A DNA stretch of 49,147 nucleotides from Bacteriovoracaceae bacterium. Its GTDB lineage: Bacteria > Bdellovibrionota > Bacteriovoracia > Bacteriovoracales > Bacteriovoracaceae. Position 1 is the stretch's first letter, and each line of letters starts with the position of its first letter. The stretch covers positions 1 to 49,147 of the forward strand of contig CANFHC010000024.1 in NCBI GenBank assembly GCA_947446575.1, written 5' to 3'. The notes beneath the pieces were generated by a model. The model worked only from the letters and a program-made list of their open reading frames with translations. It made no database searches and was not told the DNA's origin. The translations under genes and the position numbers were made by a program. Shown here piece by piece: positions 44,642 to 49,147 of the stretch.

Positions 44642-45557
44642 TGGCAAGTAGATCTTCAGCATCTACAATATCAAAATCTAGTGAGATATCTCGAAGCAGT
44701 GTATATAAACTTTTACATGGCCCAATATTCACAAATCGTGTTACACCATGCTCATTATAAAGTTTGGTGATAGCTTGTTCGAAATGAATCGTTCGAGTAA
44801 TCGTTTCTAAAAATTCCGTTTTTATTTCTTTTGGATCAGTAAGTGATTTGCAACTTATTGTCGAAAAAATGGGAATGAGTGGCTTCATCGTTTGCACGTT
44901 CATAAACTCATCACGACTTGCATCTACATATGGCAAGATATAGCGTGAATGCGCAGGATAATCAATAATCGGCATAATCCGCCATCCACGCTCGCGCGCT
45001 CTTTCTCGAACAAGTTCAAGAGATTTAAATAGTGCCCCTACATTTAAAAAGCGCGAAGTTAAAATAGAGACATCAACTCCCATGCTCTCAAACCAGTCAA
45101 AGTCTTCGGTTGTAAAAGGACGGGCGAGCGTTGTGGCCACACCAATATTTCCACCGAGCTTATCAATACCATCAATTTTGTAAGTGAATCTTACGTGTGA
45201 GACGACAGCGACTTCAAAATCATAAGCTCCGGCCGAAACGGTGCGAGCAATATCCCCAAGGGAAACACCAACCATCCACTCTGGATTAGGAAAATGTTCG
45301 CGCAAATGATCGACAACTCCCACTTGAATGGCCGAGATAACAACTGCTGCCAGAGAGATATTATCTATCCGGTAAATTTCATCAGTATTTCTTTGTTTAA
45401 GCATTCCCATAAGATCAGTCTTAAGGTTAAGCTCGCGCAAAAGGGCCGTCTGCGCCTGTTCAAGACGTTTGATGACATGAGGAAGTTTAAGATATCTCTC
45501 GCGATCTTTTTGGCGTAGAAGCCCATTAAGCCCGGGAAAAACGAAGGCCGTTTTCAT
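44631..45557 (-). CDS. FabD-like acyltransferase (malonyl-CoA:ACP type)
   Basis: The 308-residue protein opens TAFVFPGLNG as FabD/AT domains do, with the nucleophile S99 in VGVSLGD (G-x-S-x-G) and catalytic H203 in YPAHSRY; near the end NIGPCKSLYTLL is the usual VGPG..L-type turn. It would load malonyl or another acyl group on an acyl carrier protein. The ATG at 45557 follows a GAGGG site and lies 32 bp inside the upstream diiron-protein gene. No ketosynthase or ACP gene is adjacent, so it is likely a dedicated loader for a special lipid or a stray copy of fabD. Confidence 0.8.
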   Translation of the reverse strand: MKTAFVFPGLNGLLRQKDRERYLKLPHVIKRLEQAQTALLRELNLKTDLMGMLKQRNTDEIYRIDNISLAAVVISAIQVGVVDHLREHFPNPEWMVGVSLGDIARTVSAGAYDFEVAVVSHVRFTYKIDGIDKLGGNIGVATTLARPFTTEDFDWFESMGVDVSILTSRFLNVGALFKSLELVRERARERGWRIMPIIDYPAHSRYILPYVDASRDEFMNVQTMKPLIPIFSTISCKSLTDPKEIKTEFLETITRTIHFEQAITKLYNEHGVTRFVNIGPCKSLYTLLRDISLDFDIVDAEDLLATTK

Positions 45558-46635
45558 TCTGATTTACCCTCGAAAATTCTGAATTCAATTCTGCCCACAG
45601 TGTGCTTTCCACACCAACACTTTCATCTGAGATTGCGTTGCTCGGAAGATCTTCTAAAATTCTAAAATAGGCATAACTTAAGGGAACATTGTTGGTATTA
45701 TAAATCATTTTTTTATAATGATTATCAAATCGATTTAAAATAATTGATTCACTCACACCAGCAACTTTTGCTTTTACAATATAATCATTCACTAGAGCAG
45801 AAAGTGATTTTTCCAAATCACGAAATTCACTATTTTTTCTAAAGACCATTCTTTGTAACGTATTAGCATCTTTTAAATGCTGAGCTCTAGGTGGTGAAAA
45901 ACAATTTTCACCACAACTTAAAGCATAATTCCATGCAACTTCTAATTGACCATCTTTTGAAATACGCTCTTCAAGATCACAATTAAATTCCGGTCCATAG
46001 AGATTAAGTATTTGTCTAAGGGCCAAGTTCATTCGCTTTAACATCATCAAACAAAGCTCTTCTTCTAGACGGTATAATTTAGATAAAGACATGCGCTCAC
46101 TTGCATCAAGCTTGGCATACATTTGTTTACCTAATTCGATATGCTCATTTTCATCTTCCATAATTCCTGGAAGTTCGGCCTTAACAATTTCCAGCTTACT
46201 CATCGATAGATACAAGCTGTAAATTCTAAATGGAAAGCGCTCAATCGTTTGAGCTCCATGAACATAGGCTGCATGCCTGTGGTTGGCTTCTCTTAAAAGA
46301 GGAGTATTGAAAAATCCCAAGATAAACTCTTGCCCGATTTTTTTCCATTCTTCTTCAATAAGATAATATTTGAGCTCAGGGTAAATGGTAACTGGTCGCA
46401 TCTCTTCAAGTATTCTTGCGTGTCTTTGCTCGTCTTTTACGTGCTCAATAATATTTCTTAGGGCTTCTGCTGGAGTCGCTTTTGTGATATTGCTTAAAAT
46501 ATATTTTGCAGCAATGTCTTCTAACATAGACATATTGCCTAGCCAAATCGACTCGAGATAAATGTCGTTAGTGACCAGCTCTAAAAGAGGACTAACCTCC
46601 TTTTTAAAACTCGCCAGTTTGTGTCTTGAATCCAC
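45526..46635 (-). CDS. Ferritin-like diiron protein of unknown subfamily
   Basis: I choose GTG 46635 (AGGA six bases upstream); a TTG at 46641 sits too near that site. The about 369-residue protein has Glu in MSMLEDIAAKY, ExxH in VKDEQRHARIL, Glu in QTIERFPFR and a second ExxH in MEDENEHIELG, the four-helix diiron set, followed by an about 180-residue C-terminal helical part with two cysteines. It is unlike the first diiron protein (31504-32421) in the rest. Coupled to the FabD-like gene, so it may modify a thioester-bound acyl chain. Substrate unknown. Confidence 0.7.
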   Translation of the reverse strand: MDSRHKLASFKKEVSPLLELVTNDIYLESIWLGNMSMLEDIAAKYILSNITKATPAEALRNIIEHVKDEQRHARILEEMRPVTIYPELKYYLIEEEWKKIGQEFILGFFNTPLLREANHRHAAYVHGAQTIERFPFRIYSLYLSMSKLEIVKAELPGIMEDENEHIELGKQMYAKLDASERMSLSKLYRLEEELCLMMLKRMNLALRQILNLYGPEFNCDLEERISKDGQLEVAWNYALSCGENCFSPPRAQHLKDANTLQRMVFRKNSEFRDLEKSLSALVNDYIVKAKVAGVSESIILNRFDNHYKKMIYNTNNVPLSYAYFRILEDLPSNAISDESVGVESTLWAELNSEFSRVNQNENGLRFSRA

Positions 46636-46742
46636 GTTCAATCCTCATGTAATTGATGATGATCTATTTTTACATATATATAGGATTTGAGGGAAGATGT
46701 GTAAAAAATACATGTGCTTTTGGGACTAAATTCTATTTTTTA

Positions 46743-46799
46743 AGTCCTCTATGATTCGATTAAAGAGATTCACCTCTTTCCAGATAAGTCTTGAGGACT
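46743..46799. repeat. Inverted repeat upstream of the diiron/FabD genes
   Basis: Within the 261-bp gap between the diiron-protein start and the FabZ-like gene, a 7-bp arm AGTCCTC (46743-46749) pairs with GAGGACT (46793-46799), with matching T and A runs outside, and encloses a 6-bp hairpin AAAGAG/CTCTTT (46763-46768 with 46774-46779). A third copy GGGACT lies at about 46722-46727. The gap also holds a TATATATA stretch near 46674. It could be an operator or a small structured RNA; I could not decide. Confidence 0.3.
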
Positions 46800-46896
46800 A
46801 AAAAAAAATTCTTTTTTTCTTATATTTATATTTTAAAATTTAATCGTACTTAATAACATAATTCGTGTCTTGGATCATCTTTACCAAGCTCCTAAA

Positions 46897-47376
46897 TTAA
46901 TACAGGTGTTCATCACTGATAATAGTCAGGGCAAATTTATTCTTCATAATAGTCATTGAATTATTTTTTATGATTTCTCCGCTGAAAACAAAATAGTTAT
47001 TCTCACGATCTAATAACTTTACTTTGATTTCAAGCGAATCATCGGGCTTGGCAAAATTTAAAAATTTTGAGCTATAAACTTTAGAGAGAACACCAATCGC
47101 ATGGCCCTTTGTTTTTTCTGAATCATAATTAGCAACTGGAGAATAAAACTTAGTCATCAAAACACCAGCACTTTGTGTCGTCATTTCTTGCATCATTGCA
47201 CCAGGAACGACAGGGGCATTAGGAAAATGACCTTTAAAAAAATAGTCATTCGTAAGACTTAGAGTTTTGTAAGTCGTAATCTCTACTTCCGAAACACTTA
47301 AGACTTCATCAATAAGTAGATAAGGATCACGGTGATGTAAGAGTTTCTGAATACCAGTTTTATTTATTTTTTCCAT
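46897..47376 (-). CDS. FabZ-like (3R)-hydroxyacyl-ACP dehydratase
   Basis: The 159-residue hot-dog protein has LLHHRDPYLLIDEV near the start and GHFPNAPVVPGAMMQEM, the FabZ catalytic motif with H in HFP and E in QEM. FabZ removes water from beta-hydroxyacyl-ACP; length is near the normal 145-160. The core family is usually beside lpxD/lpxA or fabA/fabF, not so here, and this copy has an insertion (SPVANYDSEKT). It is likely a specialised copy supporting the neighbouring acyl genes. Confidence 0.85.
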   Translation of the reverse strand: MEKINKTGIQKLLHHRDPYLLIDEVLSVSEVEITTYKTLSLTNDYFFKGHFPNAPVVPGAMMQEMTTQSAGVLMTKFYSPVANYDSEKTKGHAIGVLSKVYSSKFLNFAKPDDSLEIKVKLLDRENNYFVFSGEIIKNNSMTIMKNKFALTIISDEHLY

Positions 47377-47488
47377 ATAGATTTATATCGAAAATAAATT
47401 AGTATGAAAAGTATTTGTCGGTTTGCATTGATTAGACAAATGATTTTTGTTCCTAGAGATATGAGACTTCAGGCATAGAAGTCTAAGA

Positions 47489-47980
47489 CTACTTTTTCCC
47501 AGGAAATTTATAATCTCCTGGATTGGCCCACTTCATAAAAGAATGGTAAATATGCTCAAATTTAGAATTGGGATTATTGTCTTTATAAACTTCGTCCTCG
47601 CGATAAGACTGCAACTCCATTGCCTCAATTTTTGCTTGGATCTCAGGCAGGTTTAAACCCTTCAAGATAATGCCTTCGAGTTTTTTAAAATTGGCATTTT
47701 CATTGGCAGAGAAATCTTTATCTAGAAAGCCAATCACTCTTAAGGTATTCAGTAAAAATGCCAGATCAACTTTGTCAGTTATTTTCCCATAGGCTTCTTC
47801 AAAATTTTTCCCACGCTCAAGGTCATCTTTTAAAATCAACTTTTGTTCCGATGTGCAAGGAAGTGTTTGAATTCTATCTTCCACCCATTTGCGCTCTTGA
47901 GTGCTCACTATATTGTCTAGATGAACTGCTGCTACACAGGCCCGCCACATATTAAACTTGCTATCTGTCAAAGGGATCAT
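47489..47980 (-). CDS. Small helical protein, TerB-like candidate
   Basis: The 163-residue cytosolic all-helical protein has WRACVAAVHLDNIVSTQERKWVEDRI near the N-terminus and a second similar half (LLNTLRVIGFLDKDFSANE), the pattern of TerB/DUF533-like acidic helix pairs that start with a hydrophobic helix and a D..V...E loop. That is a by-eye match only. The C-terminal 30 residues are polar and end in PGKK. No tellurite genes are near. Function unknown. Confidence 0.5.
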   Translation of the reverse strand: MIPLTDSKFNMWRACVAAVHLDNIVSTQERKWVEDRIQTLPCTSEQKLILKDDLERGKNFEEAYGKITDKVDLAFLLNTLRVIGFLDKDFSANENANFKKLEGIILKGLNLPEIQAKIEAMELQSYREDEVYKDNNPNSKFEHIYHSFMKWANPGDYKFPGKK

Positions 47981-48099
47981 AAAGGCTCGCTTTTTTACTC
48001 GGATTTTTTTGTTTTTCGGTATTTAATAAAATAAATTAAGTAATAAATTTATGAAGAATAGGGTCTACTTTAGAAATATTACTAGTTAGGATAGATAAT

Positions 48100-48888
48100 A
48101 TGGAATATTCAAAATTAGAACAGTTTTACAAGGATGATGCTTATTGCGGATTTGGATCAGAAATAAAAGTTGAGCGATACAAAGAATACGCTGAATATGT
48201 AAAGTCCCATGTGTCTAATAAAGTTTTTGAAATTGGATCAGGACTTGGTCTTGCAGCCTTAGCAATCAAATTGGCCGGAGTAGAAGTAAGTGCAACAGAT
48301 ATTTTTCCCCAAAATGCAGAAAAAACTTTTTTAAAAAATAACATTTCCATTGAAGTCATAGAACTCAATGTGAACAAAATAACATTAGCAGATAATGTTG
48401 TTGATAACTTCTGTCTTTATCAAGTAATGGAGCATATCGAATCGCCGGAAATAGCAATTGCAGAAATATATAGAACTCTTAAACCTGGAGGTTCATTTAT
48501 ATTAGTAGGTCCTAATTTAATTTCACCTTTAACCAGTCTTAAGAGTTTTGTTATGGCCATCACCCGCAAATGGGATACACCCTTTTTTAGTCGCAACGAT
48601 GGATATGAATTCCCATTTGGCAGTACCGTTGTTGAATGCTTTTTTATTATTTTTATTAATTTATATCGGACTTTTCTAAAATTATTATTAAAAAGCAAGC
48701 GCAATATTATTTTTCGAAAGCCCTGCTTAATAAAACCTGCGATAAGTGACTCTGACGCTGTTATTTTATTAAATCCTATCGATATGAGAGAGATGTTACT
48801 AAAAACTGGATTTAGTATTTTAGATTATCAAACCAAGCGACTTTTTGGGTCCTTTGCAGGATCTACTTGGATAGTGGCACGCAAATAA
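48100..48888 (+). CDS. Class I SAM-dependent methyltransferase (Methyltransf_11 type)
   Basis: The 262-residue product has SAM motif I FEIGSGLGLAALAIK, an acidic motif II in SATDIFPQN, then QVMEHIESPEIAIAEIYRTLKPGGSFILVGP, the typical H-E-h...LKPGG segment. A hydrophobic stretch (about 178-200) follows, as in many membrane-associated lipid or sugar methyltransferases. The start follows an AGGA site. A 42-residue membrane ORF sits six bases behind and may be co-expressed. Substrate not determinable. Confidence 0.85.
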   Translation: MEYSKLEQFYKDDAYCGFGSEIKVERYKEYAEYVKSHVSNKVFEIGSGLGLAALAIKLAGVEVSATDIFPQNAEKTFLKNNISIEVIELNVNKITLADNVVDNFCLYQVMEHIESPEIAIAEIYRTLKPGGSFILVGPNLISPLTSLKSFVMAITRKWDTPFFSRNDGYEFPFGSTVVECFFIIFINLYRTFLKLLLKSKRNIIFRKPCLIKPAISDSDAVILLNPIDMREMLLKTGFSILDYQTKRLFGSFAGSTWIVARK

Positions 48889-48894
48889 TAAATA

Positions 48895-49023
48895 ATGGTG
48901 TTTCTCGATAAAATTTCGTCCATCTTATATGTGATTGGTCTCATAATCATTAGCATCCTATGCTATAAATACCTGGGAGAACCGATGCGTGTTCGTATTA
49001 AGCAGCTGATAACTAAACACTGA
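48895..49023 (+). CDS. Very small single-TM protein
   Basis: A 42-residue ORF runs from ATG 48895 to TGA 49023. It has one strong hydrophobic helix (about residues 9-23, SILYVIGLIIISILC), a Cys and a basic C-terminus (MRVRIKQLITKH). No ribosome-binding site is obvious, but the six-base gap after the methyltransferase gene and the ordered TM-plus-basic-tail layout argue for a real small membrane protein. It may be translated by coupling. Confidence 0.45.
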   Translation: MVFLDKISSILYVIGLIIISILCYKYLGEPMRVRIKQLITKH

Positions 49024-49027
49024 ATTT

Positions 49028-49147
49028 TTAATTTCCTCTACCCGATTGCTTTAAAACATCAAAAGGATTATCCATTTGCTTTCTTAGGTATTGATTAATT
49101 TTCGGATCTGCACTTTCTGCCAAATCTTTATCAATCTTTGCCCCATG
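49028..49147 (-). CDS. C-terminal end of an unknown gene (truncated at the right edge)
   Basis: The minus strand is open from the window edge to a TAA at 49028-49030, giving 39 residues (KINQYLRKQMDNPFDVLKQ and a GRGN end). Only the last part of the protein lies here, with the rest beyond 49147. No family is recognised; the stop lies four bases from the plus-strand small ORF, a convergent arrangement. Confidence 0.5.
   Translation of the reverse strand, partial: HGAKIDKDLAESADPKINQYLRKQMDNPFDVLKQSGRGN

Noticed and set aside
47464-47484. 7-bp inverted repeat behind the TerB-like gene
   Set aside because: No T run on the minus strand, and the stem is short; not called a terminator.

Overview
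The window is AT-rich and densely coded, with few long gaps, many stop/start overlaps and several GTG or TTG starts. Gene content is Gram-negative: an outer-membrane TolC-like channel, MlaC-like and RND lipid-export proteins, and many Sec-secreted proteins of unknown function. The mix of orphan secreted proteins, many single-domain response regulators and AT-rich coding suggests a Bdellovibrionota/Bacteriovorax-like bacterium. That placement is inferred from style and gene content; no rRNA or other phylogenetic marker is present. I see no tRNA, rRNA, CRISPR array, insertion sequence or prophage.

Layout. 1-1.1 kb: the tail of an unknown gene, a terminator and two small secreted proteins. 1.2-7.8 kb: a minus-strand run (mlaC-like, tolC-like, dbpA, XRE regulator, gmhB-like) divergent from an HpnN-like RND exporter. 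7.9-16.1 kb: a histone-H1-like repeat protein with a SEC-C tail, a thioredoxin/TPR protein, an EamA transporter, a DUF4130-like protein, an EgtD-like methyltransferase, a CapA-like protein, an ADP-ribosylglycohydrolase-Nudix fusion and thiol peroxidase.

18.2-25.0 kb is the most striking part: an apparent urate-degradation operon. It encodes a PuuD-type urate hydroxylase whose usual cytochrome c tail is replaced by a cupredoxin-like copper domain, then a 5-hydroxyisourate hydrolase (HiuH), then a 1573-residue protein. I read that protein as a chain of malate synthase-like, OHCU decarboxylase, beta-lactamase-like serine hydrolase and allantoicase domains. Together they could take urate to malate, with allantoin ring opening (allantoinase) the main unassigned step. 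The beta-lactamase-like domain is a candidate for it.

25.1-32.4 kb holds two secreted unknown proteins behind a Shine-Dalgarno-masking hairpin, a PD40 beta-propeller, and a four-gene set: FeeM-like acyl-amino-acid synthase, heme-oxygenase-like diiron protein, hexapeptide transferase and ferritin-like diiron protein. 32.4-37.3 kb is a minus-strand signalling operon mixing partner-switching parts (SpoIIE-type phosphatase with an ATPase domain, STAS protein with a zinc-ribbon-like tail) with two-component parts (hybrid kinase, receiver). 37.4-47.4 kb carries a FecR/repeat envelope protein, a fatty-acid-hydroxylase-GH3 fusion, an enolase-superfamily epimerase, an ICMT-like methyltransferase, a FabD-like acyltransferase, a second ferritin-like diiron protein and a FabZ-like dehydratase. 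The oxygenase, acyl-transfer and amide-forming enzymes at 29-32 and 40-47 kb look like modified-lipid or acyl-amino-acid biosynthesis, but the product cannot be read from sequence. The window ends with a TerB-like candidate, a methyltransferase, a tiny membrane protein and a partial gene.
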